The notes under the pieces: generated by a model | What the model was told of the DNA's origin: nothing | The model's database searches: none | The model's input: only the letters and a program-made list of their open reading frames with translations | Program-made: the position numbers and the translations under genes | Source: an uncultured Lachnospiraceae bacterium | Lineage (GTDB): Bacteria > Bacillota > Clostridia > Lachnospirales > Lachnospiraceae | Direction of reading: 5' to 3' | Length of the DNA: 64,000 bases | Assembly: GCA_947626435.1 (NCBI GenBank) | Contig: CANQSB010000001.1 | Span: 1-64,000 of the forward strand | Shown here: in pieces, positions 55,003 through 63,906 of the stretch | Position numbering within the stretch: position 1 is the first letter of the stretch | Layout of the letters: each line of letters starts with the position of its first letter

Positions 55003-56535
55003 TTAAAATCTCTTAATCTTTTTAGTAGTGTTTTTTTCAAACTCTACCTCGCGCACTTTAAGCCTGAATACACGCTTATAAAGCGGCGCGGTCTTGTTGT
55101 AGTCGTCGATTATTTTCTGCAGCTCTGCCTGTATGTCCTTTATTTTTTTCTTTTTGGCATACTCGTAGTCGGGGAATATCTCTGCCTCGATAGCGCCGTC
55201 GCTTTCGCGCACGAGCACCTCCTGCACGAGCCTGTTTTCGCCAAGCTTGTTTTCAATCTCCTCAGGCGACACATTCTCGCCGTTGGGCGTGATGATGAGG
55301 TTTTTCTTGCGGCCTGTGAGAAATACATAACCTTCCTTGTCCACATAGCCCAAATCGCCCGTCTTTAGCCAGCCGTCTTCAAGCGTCTGCGCCGTCTCCT
55401 CGGGCATCTTATAGTAGCCCTGCATTACGCTTGTACCCTTAACCCAGATTTCCTCGTCAACCACCTTTGCCTCGCAATTCGGCATAAGCTTTCCTACAGA
55501 GCCTGCCTTCGTGTTGCCTGTATAGTTCGTGCTGATAACAGGCGAGCATTCTGTCATGCCGTAGCCCTGCTTGATTTCAATATCATACTTTGCAAACAAA
55601 TCAATATATGCAGGATTTAAGTACGCTCCGCCGCTGCATATCGTATGGAACTGTTTCCCAAAAACCGCCGCCTTCACTACCGCCGCAGGCAGCGGACCTG
55701 CCTCCTCAAGCTTTTTGGCAAGCGTTTCTATCATAAGCGGCACCATAAGCATCATATTAGGCTTGAAAAGCTTTATATTCTTTGACACCCTAAGCAGAGA
55801 ATCATTTATACAGATAGTGCTGCCAAGCGACAGCGCCTTTAAAATATCCATACTCAGACAATACGCGTGATGTATCGGAAGCACCGACAAAAGCACCTGA
55901 TTAGGCTCAAAACCCATATCAAGACAAGTCGCGTTCTCCGCAAGATTTTGATGCGTAAGCATTACGCCCTTGCTCTTGCCCGTCGTGCCCGACGTAAACA
56001 TAATCGTCGCAAGCTGCTGCGGCTCTATCTCACGCTCAAAGCCCTCACCCTGCTCATCAAGCAGCTTCCAAAGAGAAAGCTGACTGTCATTAAACGCCTC
56101 ACCCATACATATAATATGCTTCAAATTGCCGCACCTCTCAGCAGCAAGCTCCGCAAGCTGCTCCTTACCCTCGTCAAAAATAAGCGTAGTGACATCAGCA
56201 CGTTCAATCAACTCACACAAATCCTCCGCCGGCAGATTTGCGTCAATCGGCACCGCGACACTCGCACTGTTCACCGTACCCAGATACGACACCACCCACG
56301 AATACGAAGTCGCGCCCACTATCGCAATATGCTTCCCCAACTCGCCAAGCGCCTTCAAAGCAGCCGACATCTTTTCACTGTCACACTTTAACTGCGTGTA
56401 ACTCTTGCTCTCTATACTTATCTCCTTTTTACCGCCGCCCGAGCCCTTTACTTTATATCTAAACGCATCTCGCACATTAAATTCATCCTCCGCCGCCACA
56501 AGCAGCTCCCTCAAATTTTTGCAAAGACCAACCAT
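55003..56535 (-). CDS. AMP-dependent acyl/aminoacyl ligase
   Basis: The 510-residue adenylate-forming enzyme has the A3 loop TSGTTGKSKG (181-190), the A5-like YGMTECSPV, the A7/A8 GDLGYVDKEGYVFLTGRKKN and the catalytic Lys near the end (NTTKKIKRF). It resembles long-chain acyl-CoA/acyl-ACP ligases as well as free-standing adenylation domains. The carrier protein and condensation genes upstream suggest it loads that carrier. The substrate cannot be read from the sequence. It is last in the cluster. Confidence 0.85.
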   Translation of the reverse strand: MVGLCKNLRELLVAAEDEFNVRDAFRYKVKGSGGGKKEISIESKSYTQLKCDSEKMSAALKALGELGKHIAIVGATSYSWVVSYLGTVNSASVAVPIDANLPAEDLCELIERADVTTLIFDEGKEQLAELAAERCGNLKHIICMGEAFNDSQLSLWKLLDEQGEGFEREIEPQQLATIMFTSGTTGKSKGVMLTHQNLAENATCLDMGFEPNQVLLSVLPIHHAYCLSMDILKALSLGSTICINDSLLRVSKNIKLFKPNMMLMVPLMIETLAKKLEEAGPLPAAVVKAAVFGKQFHTICSGGAYLNPAYIDLFAKYDIEIKQGYGMTECSPVISTNYTGNTKAGSVGKLMPNCEAKVVDEEIWVKGTSVMQGYYKMPEETAQTLEDGWLKTGDLGYVDKEGYVFLTGRKKNLIITPNGENVSPEEIENKLGENRLVQEVLVRESDGAIEAEIFPDYEYAKKKKIKDIQAELQKIIDDYNKTAPLYKRVFRLKVREVEFEKNTTKKIKRF

Positions 56536-56611
56536 ACTAACTCCTCCTCATCTGCCTATAACAATTACCAGCCATGAACCTAAATACCTACAAAGTTCTA
56601 TTCATAACGTA

Positions 56612-56690
56612 GAATTTGGGTGAAATATACAAAATAAGCGACGATTCGCCCCGCGCACTAGTCGCGTTTTTGTATATTTCACACAAATTC
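56612..56690 (+). repeat. AT-stem palindromic repeat, copy C
   Basis: GAATTTGGGTGAAATATAC pairs with GTATATTTCACACAAATTC around a core containing GCGAC and GTCGC. The right flank GGACGGCATAGAAAACATTC fits the family. Confidence 0.85.
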
Positions 56691-56761
56691 GGACGGCATA
56701 GAAAACATTCCGCAATTACCTATGTACTAGATACTACACCAAGTCAATATTCGATAACGTA

Positions 56762-56841
56762 GAATTTAGGCAAAATATATAAAATCAGCGACGCTTCGCA
56801 TCGCGCACCAAGTCGCGTTTTTATATATTTTGACTAAATTC
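56762..56841 (+). repeat. AT-stem palindromic repeat, copy D
   Basis: GAATTTAGGCAAAATATATA pairs with TATATATTTTGACTAAATTC around a core like that of copy C. It lies 71 bases after copy C in direct orientation. Confidence 0.85.
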
Positions 56842-56888
56842 GGACGGTTGAAAACACCTTATACAAATATCAACTCCAAAAACACCTT

Positions 56889-57113
56889 TTAGGATATCTT
56901 CTCCAAATACTCAACCGCCTCCTGCACAGTGCGAATATTCGCCGCCTCCTCCTGATTTATCTCCACATCAAGCTCATCCTCAATCTCCCCAAGCATACTC
57001 ATAAAGTCAAACGACGTAAACCCCAAATCCTCCATAAACCTAGACTCAGGCTTAATATCCTCCCTATTTACCTCCACATAATTAACAATAATATCCGCTA
57101 ACTTATCAAACAT
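56889..57113 (-). CDS. Acyl/peptidyl carrier protein
   Basis: The 74-residue protein has the four-helix carrier pattern. The phosphopantetheine Ser is Ser34 in DLGFTSFDFM, where Thr stands in place of the usual Asp of DSL. It is acidic, and it lies between the condensation-domain gene and the AMP ligase, so it is likely their dedicated carrier rather than the fatty-acid ACP. Confidence 0.88.
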   Translation of the reverse strand: MFDKLADIIVNYVEVNREDIKPESRFMEDLGFTSFDFMSMLGEIEDELDVEINQEEAANIRTVQEAVEYLEKIS

Positions 57114-57255
57114 TTTATTATCCGCCTTTCATTATATTTTGCAGCACCCAGACATTTCAAATATTACCCCAAAACGCTATGACCGCATTTTTGATACCGC
57201 TATTTTACCAGACTAAAACCACTTCTGACAGTAAAAATTTCTCTCCAAAGCTTCA

Positions 57256-58653
57256 CTATACCAGCTTGATTATCTCCCCAATAGACAAATCAGGATTTTC
57301 TATCCCCTTAAACATAATCTTGCACATATAATAGTAAAAATACTCCAGCTTCTCCTTCGTAATCGCCTCCACCTGATGCTCAAAGTTAAAGTCAAGCCCG
57401 TTATCATCAGGTCTGTGCATTACAGTCAAATACATCGCCTGCGTAGTCGCCCCGTTCGGATACCACTTCGTCTTATACTTGACATCGCCAAGCTGCGTAA
57501 GCCCTCTCTCCTTCAAAGTCGCAGGCTGATAAGTCAGCGACATAGGCTCATAAGCCGCGCCATCCGGCACAGGGAAAACCTCACTTCTGTGCGCAAAATA
57601 CTCTACAGGATCAAAATTCGTATGCCTAAACACCTCATTCTGCCCGTCGCGGATAGCGTAAATCCCCTCCATAAAAGTCTTATCCTGCGAAATTATCGTC
57701 CTAAACGGGAACGAATGTATTCTCGTGCCGCCAGACTTCTTCTCCAAAAGCGTAGCGCGCCTTGCATATGCCACATTTATCGAAACATCATCATTTCCAT
57801 TCATCTTCTGCAGATATGTGCGTATTCCCATTATAAGCAGGCACTGCAGCGAAATATGCTTCTCCTCGCAGAATTTCATCAGGCGCTGCGTCGGCTCCTC
57901 CTCCAGATGAAAAATGTCAAGCGCCGACTTCATATTTGCCGTAGCCGAATACGCCGCCCTCGCATTAGGATTTGTCTTGCGCATAGCCTCCAGAGCTCCA
58001 GGCCCGTCTATGCCGTTGAAAATCGGCTCCGACTCCTCTATTTTTTTGTAAAAATACTCTCTGTCGCGCTGCTGCGCCTTGCTGCCCGCCTCATATTCCA
58101 AATCCTTCTGCAACTGCTCAAAATAAGAGCGCATTTCCGAAGGGTATGGTATTCCCTCAAATTTAACATTACAGTAAATCTGTATCACATCACTCAAAAA
58201 GCAGATGAGCGACTGGGCATCAAGCAGCATATGGTCGCCAAGCAAATAGACACCCTGACACCCGTCGGAAGTTTTTATGATAACGATTCTGTTCATAGGC
58301 GAATCCTCGCGCTCAAACGGCACTCTTGTCCACGCGGTCATTATCTCCTCAGCTTCCTCCATGGTCTTGTCGGAGAAGTCCACATACTCTATCTCGCGCT
58401 CTTCCTTTTCAACCAGATACTGATACCACTTGTCTTCTTTCTTGTCATAGCAAAAGCGAACCCTCATAGACTCACAGCGCTCATACGCCTTGTAAATGGC
58501 GCGCCTCAGCTCGTCTATGTCAAGCTCGTACTCGATTGTCAGGCTCGTGCCTACATTTACAACCTCCTTGTACGGGCAGAAGTTCATATAGTAAAAGTGA
58601 AATTTCTGCGCTACTGTAAGCGGATAGGTCTTGTGTCCGTTTCTAGTCTTCAT
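57256..58653 (-). CDS. Free-standing condensation-domain protein
   Basis: The 465-residue protein has the NRPS condensation-type acyltransferase fold. The active-site motif HHxxxD is DHMLLD here (140-145): the catalytic second His141 and Asp145 are kept, the first His is Asp. It would join a carrier-bound acyl group to an amine or alcohol. It lies upstream of the carrier and ligase genes, in a minimal NRPS-like set. The product is unknown. Confidence 0.75.
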   Translation of the reverse strand: MKTRNGHKTYPLTVAQKFHFYYMNFCPYKEVVNVGTSLTIEYELDIDELRRAIYKAYERCESMRVRFCYDKKEDKWYQYLVEKEEREIEYVDFSDKTMEEAEEIMTAWTRVPFEREDSPMNRIVIIKTSDGCQGVYLLGDHMLLDAQSLICFLSDVIQIYCNVKFEGIPYPSEMRSYFEQLQKDLEYEAGSKAQQRDREYFYKKIEESEPIFNGIDGPGALEAMRKTNPNARAAYSATANMKSALDIFHLEEEPTQRLMKFCEEKHISLQCLLIMGIRTYLQKMNGNDDVSINVAYARRATLLEKKSGGTRIHSFPFRTIISQDKTFMEGIYAIRDGQNEVFRHTNFDPVEYFAHRSEVFPVPDGAAYEPMSLTYQPATLKERGLTQLGDVKYKTKWYPNGATTQAMYLTVMHRPDDNGLDFNFEHQVEAITKEKLEYFYYYMCKIMFKGIENPDLSIGEIIKLV

Positions 58654-58678
58654 TGATTAATACCATACCTTTCCCGAA

Positions 58679-59650
58679 CTAGCCCTTAAAAACCAATTCG
58701 TCAAAAAACCCGTTTAATGCATTTTCATATTCGTCTGTCGCCTTATAGTAGCTCTCGGCGTGCGACGCGCCCTCGACGATAAGCTTCCTCTTTGGCGCGC
58801 TGCAGCACTCATACAGCTCGTCGCACATTGCGGCAGGCACAAAGTTGTCGTTTGAGCCATGTATAAAGAGAATGGGCACTTTTGCGTTTTTAACCTCGCG
58901 CTTTGCGTTGCACTCGTCCATGCCGTAGCCTGCAAGCCGCCTGTTCAAAATATCCGCCCCTGGAATTACAGGGAAAGCGGGAAGATGGTACATATTTTTG
59001 AGCACATGCGTAAATACCTCCTTGGGGGAAGTAAAGCCGCAGTCGGAAACTATGCCCTTCACCTGCGAAGGCAAATCAAGCCCGCTTGCCATAAGCACCG
59101 TCGCGCCTCCCATCGAAGTGCCGTGGAGCACTATCTCAACGTCCTCGCCGCATTGACCGATAATCCAGTTAATCCATACAAGCGCGTCTTTTCTGTCAAG
59201 ACAGCCAAAACCTACATACTCCCCCTCGCTTGAGCCGTGCGCGCGCGCGTCAGGCAGGAGCATAGCGTAGCCGTTCTTTAAATAATAGTCCGAAAGCCCT
59301 ATATAATCCGCTATTCCCTCGCTGGTGTAGCCGTGAAAACAGATTACCACCCTTTTTCTGCCCTGCTTGTCATTTATCGGCGCAAAATATGTGGCGTGCA
59401 GCTTTAAGCCGTCATACGATATCTGCTGTATGTCGCTGTGGGGCTGCGCCAGCATAAAGCTTTTGCGCTCCTCCATAATCGGCGCGTATTGCGACCAGTC
59501 CGTTCCCGACATCTTGATTGCCCGCTCTACGTCGGTTTTGTTGCGTTTCATAGTCCTGCGGTAAAAATAAGCCGTCTCCCCAACTCCCGCGCCGACTCCC
59601 GCCGCCGCGATAATTCCTGTAGCTGCTGCCGCCTTCTTCCAAAATTTCAT
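58679..59650 (-). CDS. Membrane-anchored alpha/beta hydrolase
   Basis: The 323-residue protein has an N-terminal hydrophobic segment (about 6-26), then an alpha/beta hydrolase with the oxyanion segment CFHGYTSEG, nucleophile Ser179 in GTSMGG, an Asp in IHGSNDNFVP and His in EGASHAESY. It is close to BAAT/YqkD-like hydrolases. It is upstream of the condensation gene with 25 bases between, so it is probably in the same operon. It could release or trim the product, but that is inference. Confidence 0.85.
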   Translation of the reverse strand: MKFWKKAAAATGIIAAAGVGAGVGETAYFYRRTMKRNKTDVERAIKMSGTDWSQYAPIMEERKSFMLAQPHSDIQQISYDGLKLHATYFAPINDKQGRKRVVICFHGYTSEGIADYIGLSDYYLKNGYAMLLPDARAHGSSEGEYVGFGCLDRKDALVWINWIIGQCGEDVEIVLHGTSMGGATVLMASGLDLPSQVKGIVSDCGFTSPKEVFTHVLKNMYHLPAFPVIPGADILNRRLAGYGMDECNAKREVKNAKVPILFIHGSNDNFVPAAMCDELYECCSAPKRKLIVEGASHAESYYKATDEYENALNGFFDELVFKG

Positions 59651-59730
59651 GATTGTGCCCTCCGTTTATGTGACTTTTAAAAACTATATGCTGCTTTTAT
59701 ATGATGCCTTTATGATGCTTTTACAGTACC

Positions 59731-60162
59731 TTACTTTTTTGCGGATTTTTTATCCTTTGCCTGCTGCTTCTCCGCCTTTTTTTCCGCTTTCTCAGCAGCC
59801 TTTGCCGCTTTTCTCTCTTCTTTAAGCTGCTCCTGCTTTTTCTCTATGATGTCCTTGAGCTTGAGCGCCTTGTCGATATTGCCCTCCACTCTAAGCTTCT
59901 GCATTGTAAACGCCAGTACGGGGTCAAGTTTTCCGTCCGCTATCTTGAAAAGCGTATCGGGCGAGCAGATAAACATAGCGTCCCTATCATAGTATTCATA
60001 CGGCTCGACAAAAAGCTGCCCGTCCTTTACCTCCACGTAAAACGCACCGCCAGCCTCCTCGTCCTCAATGCTGAACTGATATGCAAGGTGCTCCTTAATG
60101 TCACTCACATCAGCTCCCATAAATTTTCCTTTGATTTCATAAAATAAATCTGCGTAGGTCAT
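59731..60162 (-). CDS. SCP2-like lipid-binding protein
   Basis: ATG at 60162 is chosen because the five codons before it (AGGAGGAGAAAA) are its ribosome site, giving 143 residues. Residues about 1-105 resemble an SCP2 sterol-carrier fold. The last 40 are an Ala/Lys-rich helical tail. It is the first gene after the TetR operators, so it leads the minus-strand cluster. A hydrophobic ligand fits a lipid-like product or substrate. Confidence 0.7.
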   Translation of the reverse strand: MTYADLFYEIKGKFMGADVSDIKEHLAYQFSIEDEEAGGAFYVEVKDGQLFVEPYEYYDRDAMFICSPDTLFKIADGKLDPVLAFTMQKLRVEGNIDKALKLKDIIEKKQEQLKEERKAAKAAEKAEKKAEKQQAKDKKSAKK

Positions 60163-60182
60163 TTTTCTCCTCCTCATGTTTT

Positions 60183-60240
60183 TCGACCGTCGGTCGATTT
60201 AAATCTAATTAACAATAACACATTTTTCGACCGTCGGTCA
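60183..60240. promoter_or_regulatory. Twin operators for the TetR regulator
   Basis: CGACCGTCGGTCG (60184-60196) and CGACCGTCGGTCA (60228-60240) are near-identical palindromes with a centre-to-centre distance of 44 bases. They lie in the divergent region between the SCP2-like gene and tetR, the standard place for TetR operators. The TGACCGNCGGTCA form is typical of such sites. Confidence 0.88.
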
Positions 60241-60370
60241 AGTATATTTTTTCCAAAATTCCACTAAAAATAAAATTTTTTTCCGTTTATATTCACAATT
60301 GTATGCAATGTTACAATGTGCTATAATAAATCACTCTTAAAATATGAATTTGTGAAATGGGGAAGCATTT

Positions 60371-60991
60371 ATGCCAGATTCAAAAAAATATGATATCATT
60401 CTCGACGCCCTCCAGCAGCTTTTGGAGGACAGGACTATCCAAAGCATTTCCGTAAGCGAAATCGCCCAAAAGGCGGGCATGGGAAAGGGGAGCCTTTATT
60501 ATTATTTTCCTTCAAAGGAGGCTATGCTCGACGCGCTTATAGAGCGCAGCTATGAAAAGACACTGCAGACAGCAAAAAATCTCGCCTCGCAGACAGACAT
60601 AGCGCCGTTTACGCGCATGGCTATGCTGTTTCAGGCGTGCCAAAATTCATCGACGGCATTCCTTATGCAGCCTGAAACTCCAATATCAAGCGCGCAGGAC
60701 ATCGCTTTCCTGCACCAGAAATACCTCACGCGCCTTGTGTCGGAATTAAAGCCCGACCTGACCGAAATCATAAAGCAGGGAATAGAAAACGGGGAGATCC
60801 ACTTTGACCACCCCGCGGCGCTTGCCGAAATAGTTCTTATCGTGATTGCAGTAAAGCTTGACAACTCGCTTTTCCCGACATCGCCGGAGGAAACAACAGA
60901 AACACTAAAGGGGCTTATCGCGCTCCTCGAAAAAGGAACGGACATCGCCCCCGGCACTCTCAATTATCTTACCTTTACGACTGGCAAATGA
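60371..60991 (+). CDS. TetR-family regulator
   Basis: The 206-residue protein has an N-terminal TetR HTH (about 8-55; ISVSEIAQKAGMGKGSLYYY) and a helical ligand-binding domain. It is divergent from the SCP2-like/hydrolase/condensation/carrier/ligase cluster and likely represses it from the operators at 60183-60240. The last 17 bases overlap the end of the convergent DUF4832 gene. Confidence 0.92.
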   Translation: MPDSKKYDIILDALQQLLEDRTIQSISVSEIAQKAGMGKGSLYYYFPSKEAMLDALIERSYEKTLQTAKNLASQTDIAPFTRMAMLFQACQNSSTAFLMQPETPISSAQDIAFLHQKYLTRLVSELKPDLTEIIKQGIENGEIHFDHPAALAEIVLIVIAVKLDNSLFPTSPEETTETLKGLIALLEKGTDIAPGTLNYLTFTTGK

Positions 60992-62429
60992 CTATCTCCA
61001 AGCCGTCTTTTACAGAACCCTTTGAATTATTCAGATGTATTGCGGGCTGCCCGGTGTATGGATCCTCTATGCCGATTGTGACATAGGCTATATCCCCGGG
61101 CTCCGCGTCAGGCATTACAAGCGTCCGCACAGACATACTCTCATCAGGCATAAGCTGCGTGATATTTACAGGCAGGCGCACCCTTTGCAATACTGCGCCG
61201 TCATTATCATAAAAATATAGGCAGCAGTCCCAGTCGTAGCTTATTGGCGCCACGCCTTTATTGTTTAGCGTTATGTCAAAGAACCAACTGTTTGTAAGGT
61301 CATAATAGCCCGCCACGACGCTCTCTATGCCGATTTTATAACCTAAAAGCTGCCGCACCTCGTCAGCCTGCTCCTGAAATCCCTCTGCCGAGTTTATATG
61401 CGGCGACTTAGGACCTATAAATGTCATATGCGACTTTTGTATCAGTTCCTTCGTCCTGTCAAGCTTGTCCCCAAGCATCTCACCCCAGCTGAGACGGCTT
61501 GTAAACTCGCCGCCTACGGGCGCTATCTTGTAAAGATCAGGGACGGCGTAAAGCGTGTGCGTATCGGCAGGCTCGGTATATTTCCCGCCATTGTTAAGCC
61601 AGTCAAGCCACTCCTGCGTCGATTCAGGCTCGCCCACCATGTCATTGTAAACTCCAAGACCGTATTCCTTCACACCCTTAAACGGACGGCGCATCAAAAG
61701 CCGCGTATTGGGAAAGGCATCAACATATTGCTTTACATATTCCATGCAGACCGCCTCTGTCGGCATACGCACTATGCCGTCATCATACTTTACATGCCAC
61801 TCGCCCCAGTGACCAAGGCTCCCCAGCTCTACATACGCCAAAAAGTTGTCCCCGCCAAACTCCTCCGCTATGGCGTTTAAAAGCCTGCCGTGCGCTTCGA
61901 TAAATACAGGATTGGAATAGTCAGGCGAATACCCTTTGCCATACGAGGTGTCATAAAAAGAACCGTCCCGCGTTTCCTCATAGAGCCAGTCGGGAATATC
62001 CATGTGCTCATTTTCCGCAGGACAGTCGCACACAAGCCTGAAAACAGCCTTTTTCCCCTCCGACTTGTACTCCTCTATATGGTTTTCCGCGTAAAGCTTT
62101 TCAAATGTATACCCGCCCTTCTGCGGTTCGATATCACGCCAATAAGCGTCTATGTACACCAGCGTGTTGCCGCCTACAGCCGTACGGCTTTCAGCGCCCG
62201 GCGCATAGCCGATAAGGGGATTATAGAGTATCTCCATGTCATTTGCGTCCGAGTATTCCCCGATAGTTTTTATCGAATAATCCTCCAAAACACCGTTCAG
62301 CTTTAAGCCCTGCAACGCGCTCTTCTCCCCCATGGACAAAGAATATTTAGTCTTGAAAAGCATACCGCAGGACATAAGCGCAAACGCCGCGATTGCAACG
62401 CATAAAACCACATCAAGGCATTTATCCAT
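60975..62429 (-). CDS. DUF4832 protein with glycosidase-like barrel
   Basis: ATG at 62429 with GGTGAG upstream gives 484 residues; GTG at 62438 is the alternative. One N-terminal hydrophobic segment (about 5-25) precedes an extracellular region with a TIM-barrel glycosidase-like pattern (NPLIGYAPG, then YIDAYWRDIEPQKGGYTFE, GSLGHWGEWHVKY) and a C-terminal beta domain. The family is linked to extracellular polysaccharide or envelope genes. Its neighbour DUF4956 overlaps it by a few bases, so it is in that operon. Confidence 0.8.
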   Translation of the reverse strand: MDKCLDVVLCVAIAAFALMSCGMLFKTKYSLSMGEKSALQGLKLNGVLEDYSIKTIGEYSDANDMEILYNPLIGYAPGAESRTAVGGNTLVYIDAYWRDIEPQKGGYTFEKLYAENHIEEYKSEGKKAVFRLVCDCPAENEHMDIPDWLYEETRDGSFYDTSYGKGYSPDYSNPVFIEAHGRLLNAIAEEFGGDNFLAYVELGSLGHWGEWHVKYDDGIVRMPTEAVCMEYVKQYVDAFPNTRLLMRRPFKGVKEYGLGVYNDMVGEPESTQEWLDWLNNGGKYTEPADTHTLYAVPDLYKIAPVGGEFTSRLSWGEMLGDKLDRTKELIQKSHMTFIGPKSPHINSAEGFQEQADEVRQLLGYKIGIESVVAGYYDLTNSWFFDITLNNKGVAPISYDWDCCLYFYDNDGAVLQRVRLPVNITQLMPDESMSVRTLVMPDAEPGDIAYVTIGIEDPYTGQPAIHLNNSKGSVKDGLEIVICQS

Positions 62430-63108
62430 GGTACTCACCGTTATACTTTACAAAGCTTACCTGCGTCACGCCCATAACGCGCTCCACGCGCTCTACAAAG
62501 CTAAGCTGCGCCTCCCTGCAGGTAACCTCGACCGTAAGCTCGTAGGTGCCGTTTCTGTACAGCTTCGATTTGACGGTGTGCTTCATGCTGTTAAATTCCC
62601 TCATTATATTATCGCTCACGTTCTCGTCGCCCTCATAGCGCACCATCAAAATATAGGCGCTTGCCACAGCCTTTTTGCCAAAGGTCAGCGAGATAAAAAT
62701 ATACATCACCAAAAATCCTATGCCGACAAGCACGTACATGTTTGCCCCGACTGTTATTCCCGACGTGATTGCCCAGAACATATACAGCAAGTCAAGCGGC
62801 TCCTTTATCGCCGTCCTGTAACGCACGATGGAAAGCGCGCCCACCATACCGAGCGATATTACTATGTTGGTCGAAATCGCAAGCGTAACCATACAGGTGA
62901 GTATCGTCATGCCGACAAGCGTAAGCCCGTACGTCCTGCTGTAGATGACGCCGTTGTAATACTTGCGGTATATCCTGAAAATCAGATAGCCGATAAGCAC
63001 CGCCACAGACATATTTAAAATTATTGTGATAAATGTGCCGAAATTAATCGCACTGCTGAAATTGTCCGCCTCCAGCACCGACTTTTTAATCATATCCTGA
63101 ACACTCAT
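62422..63108 (-). CDS. DUF4956 membrane protein
   Basis: ATG at 63108, six bases after GAGGT, gives 228 residues (63114 is possible). About four membrane helices (about 22-150) with SLGMVGALSIVRYRTAIKEP are followed by a cytoplasmic ferredoxin-like domain. DUF4956 proteins are usually encoded beside VTC-domain and CotH-type genes, as suggested here, but their function is not known. Confidence 0.85.
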   Translation of the reverse strand: MSVQDMIKKSVLEADNFSSAINFGTFITIILNMSVAVLIGYLIFRIYRKYYNGVIYSRTYGLTLVGMTILTCMVTLAISTNIVISLGMVGALSIVRYRTAIKEPLDLLYMFWAITSGITVGANMYVLVGIGFLVMYIFISLTFGKKAVASAYILMVRYEGDENVSDNIMREFNSMKHTVKSKLYRNGTYELTVEVTCREAQLSFVERVERVMGVTQVSFVKYNGEYHG

Positions 63109-63186
63109 TTTCATACCTCATTTCCGCGCCGCCTTTCGCGTAAGCCTTATACGGCGCATATTAACCTATAATCTTTCCCCGCCGCC

Positions 63187-63906
63187 TTACAGCAGAAGCC
63201 CGTTGCGCCTTATGATGCTGTCGCAGCACATTACGTATTTTGACGCCGCCACATACACCGCCTCCTGCGTCGTGAGCACGTCGCTTATAAACTCAGGCAG
63301 AAGCGCCGTATATTTCACCTCAAGAATAAGCTCGTCAGGGTTCATCACGTCAAAGTAGGGCAGGCTTTCGTCAAACAGACTGCCGGTAAGCGCCGACTCG
63401 CGTATATTGCTGTCAAACGTAATGCGCACAGTCCCCAAGTCATACACAAACGGAATACGCTCATAATCCACAATCACCCGGGGTCTCAATTCATTTACCA
63501 TGCACTGATAATAAAAAGTCCTGCACACGTCCTCTTCCCTGTCCATAAGGAAATCATAATCGCCCGCAATTATTTTTTCCGTCTCGTCACGCGTGAGCGG
63601 CGCGCCCTCCTTAAAAATATAATTTCCCTGCTTATTTTTGCACTCCAAGCTGATTTTTTTATCGCTGTAATTATAAAGGCGTATCCTGTATTTTTTGCGC
63701 TCCGCCGTACCCATGAGCTTTTCCTCATAGGCTGAGTTTATCCTGTCGTCAAAATACAGGCTCCTAATCGTATAAATGCCGTTTTTAACATGTGAGTCCT
63801 TTTCAAGGAAGCACCCCAGCTTTGCCGCTATTATCTCCTGCTGGCTGCTTGTGATGAGATATTTAAGCTCGTGGCGGAAAGTATAGCCTTTATTATCACT
63901 CAACAT
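63187..63906 (-). CDS. VTC-domain protein (polyphosphate polymerase-like)
   Basis: The 239-residue tunnel-fold protein has RHELKYLI, RSLYFD, KYRIRLYNYSDKKISLECKN and the C-terminal EVKYTALLP, matching VTC domains, which make polyphosphate in yeast. Bacterial members lie in DUF4956/CotH clusters of unclear role. Its ATG overlaps the end of the gene upstream by 11 bases. Confidence 0.88.
   Translation of the reverse strand: MLSDNKGYTFRHELKYLITSSQQEIIAAKLGCFLEKDSHVKNGIYTIRSLYFDDRINSAYEEKLMGTAERKKYRIRLYNYSDKKISLECKNKQGNYIFKEGAPLTRDETEKIIAGDYDFLMDREEDVCRTFYYQCMVNELRPRVIVDYERIPFVYDLGTVRITFDSNIRESALTGSLFDESLPYFDVMNPDELILEVKYTALLPEFISDVLTTQEAVYVAASKYVMCCDSIIRRNGLLL

Larger units (their letters stand above)
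56536..56888. other. Gap between the carrier and ligase genes with two palindromic repeats
   Basis: Two AT-stem repeats (C, 56612-56690; D, 56762-56841) in the same orientation fill most of the gap. Nothing else is seen. They could form long hairpins in a shared transcript and lower the downstream ligase level. Confidence 0.75.

Noticed and set aside
57376-58656. 426-codon plus-strand ORF
   Set aside because: It lies fully antisense to the condensation-domain gene and has a shadow-like, Arg/His/Leu-rich composition.
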